Origin: Gari tellinella
Lineage: Eukaryota > Mollusca > Bivalvia > Cardiida > Psammobiidae
Assembly (NCBI GenBank): GCA_922989275.2
Contig: OV277869.1
Location: 44,376,189-44,440,188 of the forward strand
Direction: 5' to 3'
Length of the DNA: 64,000 nucleotides
A program made the position numbers and the translations under genes. Shown here piece after piece: positions 9,668-20,164 of the stretch (position 1 is the stretch's first letter; each line of letters begins with the position of its first letter). Under the pieces are notes generated by a model. It was given only the letters and a program-made list of their open reading frames with translations, ran no database searches and was not told the DNA's origin.

Positions 9668-10272
9668 AATTTGGGTAATTATGTGGTAGAGTTTTGCTAA
9701 CAGCCAAACACTTTGCCACCAACATATATAATTTATTTCTAAGAAATATAGCTAAGAATTTATGGACATAAAGTAGTGGACAGATGACTTGGGGAATTTT
9801 GCTTTACTTATGACCTGCTTTAATTGGCCACCTGTCAGGATTCAAGAAACGTTTTCTATGGTAGCTCTTTATCAGGTCTGGGAAGAAGCATGAAAAGGCA
9901 TCCTATGAGTAGCTGGTAAAGCATGAAAACATGATGAAACCAAGCACCACAAATATTTTCCAAACATGAAAAAAACTGTACCAGGTGCCTGGTGTGTGTT
10001 GATAAAAAAGCTTCGATAGTAGGATACACTGGGTAAAACAATGATGTAAAGCCGGAGCATAAATAATAAGGCTGATGATAGAGAGATAAGGAGAAATATG
10101 GTAGATGAGTGATAGATGAAAACAGATACTGGTGGTTGGCTCCAGGGTTACATGTTTTATCGGACAGGAGAGACGCGGTATTGTTTACTGAGGCAGCGGT
10201 TGTCAGTTTTGACAGGCTTCTTTTTGCTTTGTAAATTGTTCGAATCAATTAGTGGCAAAAAAGTTGTCTGCT
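9668..10272. other. No gene recognised
   Basis: A short B/G-like arm (GACCTGCTTTAATTGGCCAC, about 9811-9830) is the only repeat signal. A 130-codon minus-strand open frame here has no recognisable domain and is not supported as a gene. Confidence 0.5.
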
Positions 10273-10756
10273 TTATAACCATTTACCCATGGCCTGTTTC
10301 TAGTTTTGAAGACAGGTGACCACTTAAAGCAGGTTGAAAGTAAGCAGAATGCACCTTAACCATTTACCCCATAGCCTGTTTCTTGTTTTGAAAATATGTG
10401 ACTACTTAAAGCAGGTTGAAAGTAAAGCAGAATGTGCCTTCTGGCACATTCTGCTTTACTTTCAGCCTGCTTTAAGCTACCACCTGCTGGAATAAAGAAA
10501 ATATTCCCTACGAAACATATGTATAATTGTATAAACTGGAACTGTTTTCTTCAGCGGAGGAATACACTGAATGCGCTAAAAGGCGCTTCTATTGGGGAAA
10601 GGGTTAAGGTGCATTCTGTTTTACTTTCAGCCTGCTTTAAGGTACCATCTGCTAGATTCTATTATTATTATTAAAAATGATCATAATTGTATAAATTGGA
10701 ACTAATTTGTTCAGTGGAGGAATATATTTAATGCATATTTATGTAGTAAAGAGATA
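10273..10756 (+). mobile_element. Family B element interrupted at its own centre by another B
   Basis: The left half (TTACCCATGGCCTG .. AAGCAGAATGCACC) stops at the central TTAA. The right half resumes at 10608 (GGTGCATTCTGTTTTACTTT .. GGAGGAATATATTTAATG) and ends near GAGATAAAG. The two arms GCACC/GGTGC still pair. Confidence 0.85.
10356..10607 (+). mobile_element. Full-length family B MITE inserted in the centre of another B
   Basis: TTAACCATTTACCCCATAGC to GGGGAAAGGGTTAA, core AATGTGCCTTCTGGCACATT. It sits exactly at the central TTAA of the host, with TTAA on both sides. Confidence 0.9.
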
Positions 10757-11004
10757 AAGTATGCCTTCAAAATTGTGGGGATTTCTTATCTTTGAATATT
10801 GATTGTTTATATTCAGGTTTAAAATGGTTGTTAAAAGCTAATCTTAATCTAGCTTGATTGGCAGACAATTAAGAAACCAGTATGTTAAGGTTAATCTTTT
10901 AGGCACTTAAAAAATCAATTGATCACAACACCATCTGCTGATTTATTTATTAACATTTTACTTATTCTTTTCCAACCCTAGATTCTAAAATTAAGACTTG
11001 GGTG

Positions 11005-11071
11005 GCAAACAGATTGAATTCAGATCAGGCCCCACATTTTGTGGGACTTTATCAGGATCCAAACTATTAGG
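11005..11071. mobile_element. Family D core, eroded right arm
   Basis: GCAAACAGATTGAATTCAG, GGCCCCACATTTTGTGGGAC, then ATCAGGATCCAAACTATTAG. Confidence 0.6.
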
Positions 11072-11277
11072 CAAAGTCTTCAATACACATTTCTGAGTTC
11101 ACACAGGTATATTCCTTTGTGTAAGTGGAAGAGATTTTGAAATGCAATCTTATGATTTAGGCTGATTAGCAGCGGATTAGGAATATCTTGCATATCCTTG
11201 GTCATTTATCCACTCTGAGAAGTTCAATGACCTTCCTGGGAAAGTGTTGTATTGTATTGACTTATTACAGGCTATTG

Positions 11278-11470
11278 CAGGGCTCCAGATAAGAGGGAGT
11301 AAGCGGAACAAATCCAACATTTTCTCACTCATGTTAACACTAAATCCTATGTTGTTACTACTCATTAGAATCGTCTCTTCGAGACGATTCTAATGAGTAG
11401 TGACATCATAGGGATTAATGCAGAAATAAAGATTTTAGTTTCTGAAATACTCCCCTTATCTCAAGCTCTG
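11278..11470. mobile_element. Full-length family C MITE (193 bp) with 6-bp target duplication
   Basis: CAGGGCTCCAGATAAGAGGG to CCTTATCTCAAGCTCTG, hairpin ACTCATTAGAATCGTCTC TTC GAGACG. It is flanked by CTATTG at 11272-11277 and 11471-11476. Confidence 0.85.
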
Positions 11471-11504
11471 CTATTGCCGAATTCAGCATAAAATTATAAC
11501 TGTT

Positions 11505-11562
11505 GTCACTGGTTTGGATCCAGATTACTAATAGCGTCTCATCTGGATCCTAATTCATAGAC
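11505..11562. mobile_element. Degenerate family D core
   Basis: GTTTGGATCCAGATTACTAA and TAGCGTCTCATCTGGATCC remain; the outer arms are lost. Confidence 0.45.
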
Positions 11563-11879
11563 ACTCTGACAATTTTTACTGTAAGAAAAAAAGCATGTAT
11601 TTCCATTCTTAGAAATTTTACGACTACAAATTTAGTAGACAATAACAACATAGCATGATTAAAAGCTAAAGCCCTAATTGTGAAGATCATGACTTTAAAT
11701 GGATTAACATACAGTTTAGATCCTGTCGAGATGTCAACTAGACTGTTATTTGATCATGATCAAAACTTCTATCACTTGTGTCAATGTAAGAAATGAAAAG
11801 TTTATTGGACATTATTGCCAGTGGACTATTCTTTAGGCAGATCATATTGATGGGTGTAACATAAGGGATAAAGCTAGAC

Positions 11880-12131
11880 TTAACCCTATCCCTCATAGAA
11901 GTGCCTTTTAGCGAATATGATTTATTCCTCCGCTGAAGAAAATAGTTCCAATATAATCAGTCATGAATACATTTTATATGGAATATTTTCTATATTCTAG
12001 CGCTGGATAGCTTAAAGTAGGCTGAAAGTAAAGTAGAATGCGCCTTAAGGCGCATTCTGCTTTACTTTCAACCTACTTTAAGTAGTCACCTATCTTCACT
12101 ACTAGACATATGCTATCAGGTAAAGGGTTAA
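11880..12131 (-). mobile_element. Full-length family B MITE (252 bp)
   Basis: TTAACCCTATCCCTCATAGA to CTATCAGGTAAAGGGTTAA; perfect core AATGCGCCTTAAGGCGCATT. Confidence 0.85.
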
Positions 12132-12390
12132 GTGTAATAGATTTTGGCGCATACTTTTCCATTGTAATTCTAGACTGTGCATTTACACATTGGAATGTAA
12201 TTAAAGAGAGTGAAAATGGTAAGGAGCACCTGCACTTCTAATTAATTGGGCTTTATTTGGCCCCTTCTAGGTCTGAACATTTATTATTTCAATGTGACAA
12301 AATGATTAGTTTCTATTCTTTTTTATTCAGTAAAATATGTGGCAAGCAGCCACTCTGGATAAGGTGAAATGGCACTGGAATTGTGGCGTC

Positions 12391-12429
12391 TTAATGCAGG
12401 ACAAAAATAATATTGATATCTTGCATTAA
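12391..12429. mobile_element. Family G remnant hit by a B element
   Basis: CTTAATGCAGGACAAAAATA and then TTGCATTAA; the B element begins at this TTAA. Confidence 0.5.
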
Positions 12430-12685
12430 CTCATTACTCTATTGCCTGTTTCTAGTTTTGAAGACATGACCATATAAAGCAAGTTGAAAGTGAAACAAAA
12501 TATGCCTTTAGATTAAAAGTAAGATGCATTCTGCTTTACTTTCAGCCTGCTTTAAGCTACTATCTGCTAGGATAACGAAACTATTTTTTCAGATGCATAT
12601 TCATAACTATAAATTGGAACTATTTTTTTCAGTGGAGGAATAAATTAAAAGCATAAAAGAACCTATCTATGGAGTAATGAATTAA
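12426..12685 (+). mobile_element. Family B MITE, eroded left core arm
   Basis: TTAACTCATTACTCTATTGC to GGAGTAATGAATTAA; right arm ATGCATTCTGCTTTACTTTC intact, left arm GAAACAAAATATGCCTTTAG mutated. Confidence 0.7.
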
Positions 12686-12780
12686 AACATCTCAGTGATA
12701 TTTCTGGAATTCTACTTGGCACCTATGTTACTGTATACATGTATATTAAAATGTTGATCAATATGTTTATATGCTAATGT

Positions 12781-12840
12781 ATTTTTTCTCTTTGTCTATT
12801 TCATGCGCTGCTTTTCCCCTGTTGGCGCTATAGGTAAGTG
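12781..12840 (+). promoter_or_regulatory. Candidate recursive splice site (ratcheting point): abutting 3' and 5' splice sites
   Basis: A pyrimidine-rich run (12782-12820, with ATTTTTTCTCTTTGTC at its start) leads to CTATAG at 12828-12833, directly followed by the donor consensus GTAAGTG from 12834. A branch-point-like TGCTAAT lies at 12772-12778. There is no AG between the pyrimidine tract and the junction. An acceptor joined directly to a donor is the signature of zero-length exons used for recursive splicing of very long introns in Drosophila and vertebrates. It lies on the strand of the RBMS exon in a very long intron and outside the repeats I recognise. Chance or a real micro-exon remains possible. 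Confidence 0.3.
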
Positions 12841-12944
12841 ACTATCTATTATACAGTATATTTATTACAAAGCACTCTATGAGCTCTGTAGAGTGGTATG
12901 CTATTTAGTTATGTCAGTCCAAAACCCCTTCCTTGATTAGGTAT

Positions 12945-13190
12945 CTGTGGATAGCGCAGTGGTTATGGTACCGGCTGCTTACCACTGTGGTCTTGTGTTC
13001 GATCCCAGGTCCGGGCAGTATGTGAGAGGGAATATATTTGTAGCCCATCATTCTGGACACATGGGTTTTCTCATGGCACTCTGATTTCCTCCCACAACAA
13101 TGACCATATACGCCACCTACATGAGTACCATATGAGCTTTTACCCCGTCCTCCGCATAAATGCCGTAGGGCGCTTTTACCCTGGCCTTCC
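12945..13190 (+). mobile_element. tRNA-derived SINE (family 1)
   Basis: An A-box-like TAGCGCAGTGG (12952-12962) and B-box-like TGTTCGATCCC (12996-13006) are about 33 nt apart, as in tRNA-derived pol III promoters. The body continues with CTCTGATTTCCTCCCACAAC, resembling a module I recall from invertebrate SINE-like repeats. The 3' boundary is uncertain. The head cannot fold as a normal tRNA, so it is not a tRNA gene. Confidence 0.6.
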
Positions 13191-13326
13191 TCCGCAAAAG
13201 TTCCATAGGATGGACTACGCTGTCATATTAAAAGCTCTAAAAGTTATCATAAATGCTAAATTGGTTTGATATAGGTGATTTGCACTACTGTATTTGGAGG
13301 AAAGGGTCAAGAAGAAAAGGGTTAAG

Positions 13327-13445
13327 CAGGGCTCCAGATAAGAGGGAGTAAACAGAACAAAATCAACATTTTCTCACTCACTTCAGCACCAAATCCTATG
13401 GTGTCACTACTCATTAGAATCGTACTCCCCTTATCTGGAGCCCTG
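13327..13445. mobile_element. Family C MITE with internal deletion
   Basis: The left half to ACTCATTAGAATCGT is joined directly to ACTCCCCTTATCTGGAGCCCTG-type right end, losing the right hairpin arm. Flanks are GTTAAG and GTTTAG, a 6-bp duplication with one difference. Confidence 0.75.
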
Positions 13446-13705
13446 GTTTAGTTATCTGTGCCTAGCATTCTCCAATACAGCAGACAGTGTAGACCTAGAT
13501 CAGACGATGTTCAGTGTAGTATGGGCATAGTAGTATCTGGGGATATTTGTGTGCATCAATTTTCCCATGGGAAAAATATGTTTCCAGCTTTTGATTATAG
13601 ATTTTTGCATAGGATCTAAGGATATTTCAAGTATTTGGATAAAACAAGACTGAATTACAGGAAACCAGATTTCTTGAACTTTAAGGAATCTGTTTTGAAC
13701 CAAAA

Positions 13706-13926
13706 GTAACCCATTATCCCTTTACCTGTGTCTTGTTTTGAAGACAGGATGTATAACTTAAAGCAGGTTGAAAGTAAAGCAGAATGTGCCTTAAGGTACA
13801 TTCTGCTTTACTTTAAATTCAGTCTGCTTAAAGCTACCATCTGCTAGGATATAGAAAATATTCTTTTCGTCAGAGGAGGATTGAATTAATGATGTAAAAA
13901 AGTGTATTTATGGAGTTTTAGGTTAA
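13706..13926 (+). mobile_element. Family B MITE, shortened
   Basis: TAACCCATTATCCCTTTACC to AGTTTTAGGTTAA; core AATGTGCCTTAAGGTACATT; part of the right half is deleted after GAAAATATTC. Confidence 0.75.
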
Positions 13927-14082
13927 TATAAGAACTATAGCAGGTGACATTTTGACCAAACAGTATTTACTCAGTGTCAGAAGTTATAAGAGGGTGGCAG
14001 CTGTACTTGAGCAAACACTAGCAGGTCCGGGCTTTCTGAGATGGTCAAGGACACTAGTTACCTTGGATTTCATACGGTTCCC

Positions 14083-14261
14083 CAGGGCTCCAGATAAGAG
14101 GTAGTTTTTTCAACAAATCCAACATTTTCTCACTCTTTTTTGCACCAAATCCTATGATGTTACTACTCATTAGAATCGTCTCGAAGAGACGATTCTAATG
14201 AGTAGTGACACCATAGGGTTTAGTTCAGAAATAAAGATAACTACCCTTATCTGGTGCTCTG
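14083..14261. mobile_element. Family C MITE
   Basis: CAGGGCTCCAGATAAGAGG to CTTATCTGGTGCTCTG with a perfect hairpin, ACTCATTAGAATCGTCTCGA inverted at about 14164-14203. Confidence 0.8.
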
Positions 14262-14357
14262 TAATCCCGTATGCATGTATAAACACATAGCTTTAGATGA
14301 GGGGAATGCTAAAACCCTTTTGTGTCTACTAAACCCTTTATCATGACCATTCCTATC

Positions 14358-14527
14358 CAGGTCTCCAGATAAGAGGGATCCCAACATTTTCTCACTCATT
14401 TCAGCACCAAGTCCTATGGTGTTGCTACTCATTAGAATGGTCTCAAAGAGACGATTCTAATGAGTAGTGACACCAAAGGTTTTAATGCAGAAATAAAGAT
14501 TTTTTTTTTTGAAATACTTGAGCCCTA
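14358..14527. mobile_element. Family C MITE
   Basis: CAGGTCTCCAGATAAGAGGG, hairpin ACTCATTAGAATGGTCTC/GAGACGATTCTAATGAGT, and a worn right end ACTTGAGCCCTA. Confidence 0.7.
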
Positions 14528-14650
14528 GCTAGCTGCCACTCATTAGAATCGTCTCTTCAAAAGTAGTTGCAACAAAAGGTTTTGTAAGACAAATATGAAG
14601 GAGCAAATAATTGAAATATTTAGTTTATCCTTTCTTATCTGAAGCCTAGC
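14528..14650. mobile_element. Eroded family C copy directly abutting the previous one
   Basis: CCACTCATTAGAATCGTCTC, AAAGTAGTTGCAAC, then TTATCTGAAGCCTAGCTAG. The text CTAGCTAG also flanks the previous copy. Confidence 0.5.
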
Positions 14651-15853
14651 TAGACCAGTCTCTGATTTAGGTTAGAAGGGCCAGGGGTCACAACTTTTAT
14701 CTTAACCCCCTATTTTATCTCTTAATCTAGCTGTGTCCCTTAAAATCAATGTGAAAAGGTGACCTTCTACTTAGTTTTGAACCTCTTTTGCATCCAGAAC
14801 AGCAAAGTAACTTGGCGTCTGACATGAATCTGGATGGTTAAAACTGTGGGGTTTATGCAACTTCAGTTAAAGACATAGAAAGTGAATTTATTAGCTGACG
14901 GCAGTTTTGAAGCAGACAGAATTAAAGACTTACATTGTCCGTAATTAACTGTAAAGATTGGTTGTTTATGCTTCATGAAGTTTTACAGCAATCTCATAAT
15001 CCGAAAATCTAAAGCAGGTTCCCTGCTTCCTGCAAGCCGAAAAGTAATATTTCTTTTGTAGAATCCCCTATATCCCCCTTAAAACTGGGATCTTCAAACA
15101 GAGATAAGAAGCATTAGATAAAGGGACATTACTCTAATGGGTGCTATCTTGTTGCTGAGAGGGAGGTCCCCTTGCACATTTCATCTTTCTGACATAAAAC
15201 ATCTATCATAGAGCTTGGGGGCTGTATACACCACCCGATACTAGTATAAGATATGGAGATGTAAAAACCCATAGGTCTTATCTGAGGACGTGAAGTTTTT
15301 TTGATATATTTCGGTGGATGTGGCAGTTCTTTGTAGCCAATGATTAATAATTTACCCCTTGAAGATATTATCTGTTATGACTTATGACAAAAATCATCCA
15401 TAATCTTTAAGTTGCTGAAAGAAATAATCAACTATAGTCATACTCAGTTGTTGCTCTGACTGGTCACATGAAAGAGTAGTATCAACACTACATTCAGTAC
15501 TAATTGCCAATTAACTTAATTGATAATGCAATTAAATTAATGTTGAAGCAAATATATTTAAAATGTTATGGGATAGGCATTGTGAGGTTAACATATTTTC
15601 TTGCTGGTTAAAGTATAATGGACTGAGACGGGACATTCGATGTATCAAATTCGGTGGCAAAAATAGTACCTAAAAATGAGTGGTTGTAAAATTACATACC
15701 TTGTATCTATTCCCCCCTGAATCATGAAATTAATTTAAATCTCCGGTGTCATATTAAGAAACTATAAGGCACCACTACAGATCACTACAATCAAGATAGT
15801 ATTACATTGCCACTCACAAAGATAAATCGTCAGTATTTAATATTGAACGCAAT
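14651..15853. other. No gene or known repeat recognised
   Basis: About 1.2 kb of mixed-composition sequence. It is one of the longer stretches free of the palindromic families. Confidence 0.5.
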
Positions 15854-15923
15854 TTAATGCAGGATAAAAGTAAGACAGAAAGCTCCTAAAGGAGCTTTCT
15901 GCTTTACTTTTGTCCTACATTAA
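15854..15923. mobile_element. Family G core
   Basis: TTAATGCAGGATAAAAGTAA pairs with TTACTTTTGTCCTACATTAA around GAAAGCTCCTAAAGGAGC. Confidence 0.7.
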
Positions 15924-16245
15924 GCAGTCACCTGTCTTTTGAGGACCTGTTACTCTTCTCATTCTGCTAAATGCGAGCCTGACTGTAGAATTATCTTGTC
16001 TTCCATAAATCTGGTTCTGAAATCATCTTCGGCATCGGTGTATTATTTTGTGAAATAAATCGTGTTTTTGTTTGTCTGCAGTGTCGTAGATGACTGTTTT
16101 AAACAGCTATAAATTTTACAGTGAATCATTTATTGCACCGGAAAAAAACATAATATGGGGCCATTAAAACAGACATTGCAACCGGTTTAAATGTGGAGTT
16201 TGATTGAAGACTTGAAGGCATCAAATTTATCTGTAGAATTGTTTT

Positions 16246-16485
16246 AACCCTTTGCTCATTGACTGTTTCTATTTTTAGCTCACCTGAGCACAAAGTGCTC
16301 AAGGTGAGCTTTTGTGGTCAGTCAATGTCGTGCGTTGTGCGTCGTGCGTCAACAATTTCTTCAATCATCTTCTTCTCCAAAACCACTTGCCTGATTGCAA
16401 CCAAACTTCAAAATACAGAAATATTTCGGGCAGAACATTGGTAGGTATATAATAAAAATGCATATTTATATAGTAATTGGTCATA
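16246..16485 (+). mobile_element. Family B remnant whose core is replaced by a bivalve repeat
   Basis: The left end TTAACCCTTTGCTCATTGAC (to TTTCTATTTTT) and right end AAATGCATATTTATATAGTA match B. Between them lies the AGCTCACCTGAGC repeat instead of the B palindrome. Confidence 0.5.
16277..16440 (+). repeat. Widespread bivalve repeat with terminal hairpin
   Basis: AGCTCACCTGAGCACAAAG folds back on GTGCTCAAGGTGAGCT, followed by GTGCGTCGTGCGTC and CCAAAACCACTTGCC. I recognise this text as a repeat found across bivalve genomes; that recognition is from memory. Confidence 0.65.
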
Positions 16486-16745
16486 CGTTTTCCTCCACAG
16501 AAACATATTATTACAACTTTCAATATTTCTCCATTAGCCGCTGAGTGAGTCTTGGTGCTATAGGATGCCTTTTCTCACTGGTGTAAAAGACAGGTTGCAG
16601 CTTCAAGCAGGGTATTTAAATAAAGCAGAAAGACACTGCAAGACTCCTTGCCTGAAAAAAAGTTGAAATTCTGATTGGATGATTTGGTTCACACATTTTA
16701 CAAAGTGTGTTTACTATCTGCACAGTTCCACAAAGGATGTGTTTG

Positions 16746-16936
16746 CAGGGCTCCAGATAAGGGGAGTTTTTCAAAAACTAAAATCTTTATTTCTGTAATA
16801 AACCCTATGGTGTCACTACTCATTAGAATCGTCTCTTCGAGACGATTCTAATGAGTAGTAACACCATAGGATTTGGTGTTGAAATGAGTGAGAAAATGTT
16901 GGATTTGTTTGGAAAACTCTCTTATCTGGAGCCCTG
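16746..16936. mobile_element. Full-length family C MITE (191 bp) with 6-bp target duplication
   Basis: CAGGGCTCCAGATAAGGGG to CTTATCTGGAGCCCTG, hairpin TCTCTTCGAGA at the loop; flanked on both sides by TGTTTG (16740-16745, 16937-16942). Confidence 0.85.
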
Positions 16937-17129
16937 TGTTTGTTTAGTGAGACAAAAAAGAAGACCTGAATGATAGTCTGAGAAAACAGATGCAAGCTTT
17001 ACATACTCTTAAAAAAACTCTTTCATCTGTTGTAATCAATGTGGAGTAAACATGGAACTGCATGGAACAGCCAATCATAGGCCAAGCTTCCATTCAATTA
17101 ATGATGACAATTATTGAAAACAAGCACCT

Positions 17130-17203
17130 GCTTTATACAGAACAAAAGTAATGCAGAAAGCTCCTATCGGAGCTTTCTGCATTACTTTTGTTCTGTATCA
17201 AGC
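17130..17203. mobile_element. Family G core, near-perfect palindrome
   Basis: GCTTTATACAGAACAAAAGT through AGCTCCTATCGGAGCT to TTTGTTCTGTATCAAGC. Confidence 0.7.
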
Positions 17204-17760
17204 TACTATTCTCAAAGTTTGGCCATGCTTGAAAGTTTGAATAGTCGCTCAATATTGGTCTGTCTGTAGCTCGATTCCCTCTTAGTTTGTACAATCGATC
17301 ACGGTTTACCAAAAAGACAGTTCTGGTCATAAAACATGAAGTGAATGAAAACAGATAAGAGTTTTATGAGCACATATCTTTATTACACAATGTTTGTTCG
17401 GCATGTTTTATTTTCATGCGTGTAAGTTGTTAAGTCCTTGCCTGCCATCTAGCTCTATTGAACCGCTGATAAGGAAAGCTGTTGTTTTAAACCACCAAAG
17501 AGCCTCGTACCATTAAACTAATTTCATAGCGTTAATGCATTGAGTGTGTTTTTTTCTCTGGTTTGCCATTTTCCCCAATGCAAATAGAACTGTTCTTGGC
17601 GCTTTTTTGCTTCATTCTGCTAGGCACTATAGCTTATCTTAAAGCTATAACTTTAACATGCTGTTCTAATGAATGGCTAGTTTACTTTGCCTCTTGAAGG
17701 TTTTGTCCCTAAAGTATTTAAAAATATAACAAAAACTGCATGCAAAGTGTACTTTTGTTT
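17204..17760. other. No gene recognised
   Basis: Unassigned AT-rich sequence between a G core and an A core. Confidence 0.5.
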
Positions 17761-17828
17761 GCGAACAAAGTATACCCTGATCAGAGGGCTCCTGACGGAG
17801 CCCTCTGATCTGGGTATACTTTGTTTGC
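17761..17828. mobile_element. Family A core with concerted arm change
   Basis: Outer stem reads GCGAACAAAGTATACCCTG and CTGGGTATACTTTGTTTGC where other copies have CAGTGAAGACCC / GGGTCTTCACTG. Both arms carry the matching new bases. Confidence 0.75.
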
Positions 17829-18335
17829 AAAGCATGTATTATGGTTCCAGCATCATAAGGGATAAAACTTAAAGATGAAACATCTTTGTCAGGCACTGGA
17901 TTTCTTGTCACTATCGTTAAACTACTTCAACGAGTGCTCAACAATTGATCAAAATAATGGGGAATTTTAAACCAGATCATACACACAATTAATCGCACCC
18001 CTCACAGAATTATTCAAGAGAGCGCTACAGATCACATTGTGCTCTTCTTTATCCAATAAGACAATTTACAGATAGAATAGTCCAAGGTTAAATTGACTCG
18101 ATGCTAATTTTTGCTCATTTCCTGTCCAAGTTTCTGCGGCTTTAGCTCCATGCCAACCGATGATGTTTTTCTTATTGGTAAAAGCATTGGGTTGTTGCCA
18201 CTTGGGCTGGCCGGCCATTATTGAACGATTAACTTCTATTGGCCTCTACTGGGTTCTACCCTTTGAACAGTACAACCTCGGTTATCAGCTACACAGCCAT
18301 TAAGAGTATGAACTGTATTTAAGAGAGGTTGCAGG
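17829..18335. other. No gene recognised
   Basis: No repeat family or coding signal identified; slightly more GC-rich near 18130-18250. Confidence 0.5.
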
Positions 18336-18410
18336 TTAATGCAGAACAAAAGTAATGCAGAAAGCTTCCTTTGGGAGATTTTTGCATTACTTTTTGTTCT
18401 GAATTATAAG
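18336..18410. mobile_element. Family G core, mildly eroded
   Basis: TTAATGCAGAACAAAAGTAA and TTGCATTACTTTTTGTTCTG around AAGCTTCCTTTGGGAG. Confidence 0.65.
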
Positions 18411-18673
18411 CAACCACCTGCCATTGATTGGGTAACCAACCGATGCTGAGGTTTGACGTTACATGGAGTTGCATGAGGTCTTTATATTGATTGTGTAATT
18501 GGCTTATCTTATCTTCATGCATACTTAGTTTTCTGTAATTGACTCATCCGGTTAGCAATTATAGACCAGGCCATTTAATGATTTAGGGATTTCTTAGCTT
18601 GAAAGCTAATGGTGGATTGAAGGAGTTTCCATCAATTATCAGATGTGAAATAGTTCTCAAGTTAAAACCAGTG

Positions 18674-18920
18674 TTAACCCTTTACCCCATAGCATGTTTC
18701 TACTTTTAAAGATAGGGAACCTCTGAAAGCAGGTTAAAAGTAAAGCAGAATGCACCTAAGGTGTATTCTGCATTACTTTCAATCAGCTTTAATTAAGCTA
18801 CCATCTGCTATTGTTACAATAGAAAATATTTTGGTGGTGCAGATTCATGACTGAATAAGATAGAGCTATTTCCTCCGGTGGAGGAATAAATTAAGGCATA
18901 GTTATGGAGTAATTGGTTCA
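18674..18920 (+). mobile_element. Family B MITE
   Basis: TTAACCCTTTACCCCATAGC to GGAGTAATTGGTTCA; core AATGCACCTAAGGTGTATT. Confidence 0.75.
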
Positions 18921-19100
18921 GTGACTATTCAAAATAAGATGCATTTGTATAATGTAAGAGGGGTGGAATCTATATAAAAACAAAACTTATGCAATAATAG
19001 GGGTTGGAGTTAATGATTGATGAAACATGGTTTGGAGACCTTCTTTCTTAGTTTACACTGATTGCAAATGTCCTTTCTATGTGACAGGTATTGGTTTGTT

Positions 19101-19353
19101 TTACCCATAACCCCATAAATATGCCTTTTTATGCCTTTTAAATGTATTCCTCCACTTAAGAAAATAGTTCCAACTAATTCAATTATGAATATTTATCAGT
19201 AGAAATATTTTAAATTTTCTAATAGATGGAAGCTTAAAGCAGGCTGAAAGTAAAGCAGAATGTGCCTTAAGGCACGTTCTGCTTTACTTTCAACCTGCTT
19301 TAAGTGATTTACTATTTTCAATATTAGACATAGACTATGGGGTAATGGGTTAA
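19101..19353 (-). mobile_element. Full-length family B MITE (253 bp)
   Basis: TTACCCATAACCCCATAAAT to GGGGTAATGGGTTAA; core AATGTGCCTTAAGGCACGTT. Confidence 0.8.
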
Positions 19354-19565
19354 CCTACTAAACAAGAGAGAGTGGGAGAGACCATTAAGTGTAGAAATTA
19401 AATTACTAGATTACTTGGGTGTGGTAGAATGGCTTGGCCAACACAAGAAGATAACTGACATATATAAGCAATTAAAACTTTAGTCCCCGAGTCCGTTAAG
19501 TACACATATAAATTGGTTATCTCTTGGGTTAATCCTTTTCTTGCTGATAACTCCTAAAGGCATTT

Positions 19566-19640
19566 GTAAGCAGTTTGGATCCAGATCAGATACCAAGTAA
19601 CACAGCCTCTGGTCTGTTTAAGGATCCCAAATATTTGTCT
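19566..19640. mobile_element. Degenerate family D core
   Basis: AGCAGTTTGGATCCAGATCA remains on the left; GGATCCCAAATATTTG on the right; the centre no longer pairs. Confidence 0.45.
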
Positions 19641-19934
19641 CTCTTATCAGTATATCTTCAGTTAAAAAGGTCCCCCTAAAATGTAAACTTTGAAAGAACT
19701 TTTATAGGAGACAAGTCTGAAGGGGACAGCATTGCAGTGTGATAAAGGGTTAATCCCTTTGTTGGCCCTTCTCGAGTCCCTTCCCCTCTGTGTCTGAATG
19801 ACAAGCAGATAAGATGGTCATAACCACTAATGAAGCTTTCAAACATGACTCAACAAGGGATCTCCTTATTTCAACCTTAGCACCCAGACAATGACACTAA
19901 CCTACTTCTTACAGTGAAGTTATACTATCACTAT

Positions 19935-19969
19935 GACCTGTTACCCCACTGCTTGTTTCTAGTTTATTG
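19935..19969 (+). mobile_element. Family B left-end fragment cut by a SINE
   Basis: CCTGTTACCCCACTGCTTG and TTTCTAGTTT match the first 31 bases of B, then the SINE starts. Confidence 0.45.
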
Positions 19970-20140
19970 GCTGACCTGGTCTAGTGGGTAATGCTCTTGA
20001 CTACATTACCAACTTACCAGAGGTTGTGAGTTTGATTCCCCGCCGGATCAAGTCCTTCGGTGAGGCTTTATAAAGTGAGGTCCAATGTGCTTTACACTTA
20101 GCATCGAAAGAACCAGAAAACTCTGTCAGTAATAAGAGTA
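19970..20140 (+). mobile_element. tRNA-derived SINE (family 2)
   Basis: A-box-like TGGTCTAGTGG (19977-19987) and B-box-like GAGTTTGATTCCC (20028-20040). The body shares GAGGCTTTATAAA, TGCTTTACACTT and TAATAAGAG with a second copy at 31215-31395. Confidence 0.65.
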
Positions 20141-20164
20141 GCACATTGAATTCCTATCACACAG

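Noticed and set aside
9856..10248. 130-codon minus-strand open frame
   Set aside because: The translation is low-complexity in character with no domain. It overlaps repeat arms and has no splice or start context.
12801..12833. A micro-exon ending at the 12834 donor
   Set aside because: No AG acceptor lies between the pyrimidine tract and the donor, so a zero-length recursive site fits better than an exon.
12945..13020. Possible tRNA gene
   Set aside because: A and B boxes are present but the acceptor and anticodon stems do not form; it is read as the head of a SINE. The same holds for 19970 and 31215.
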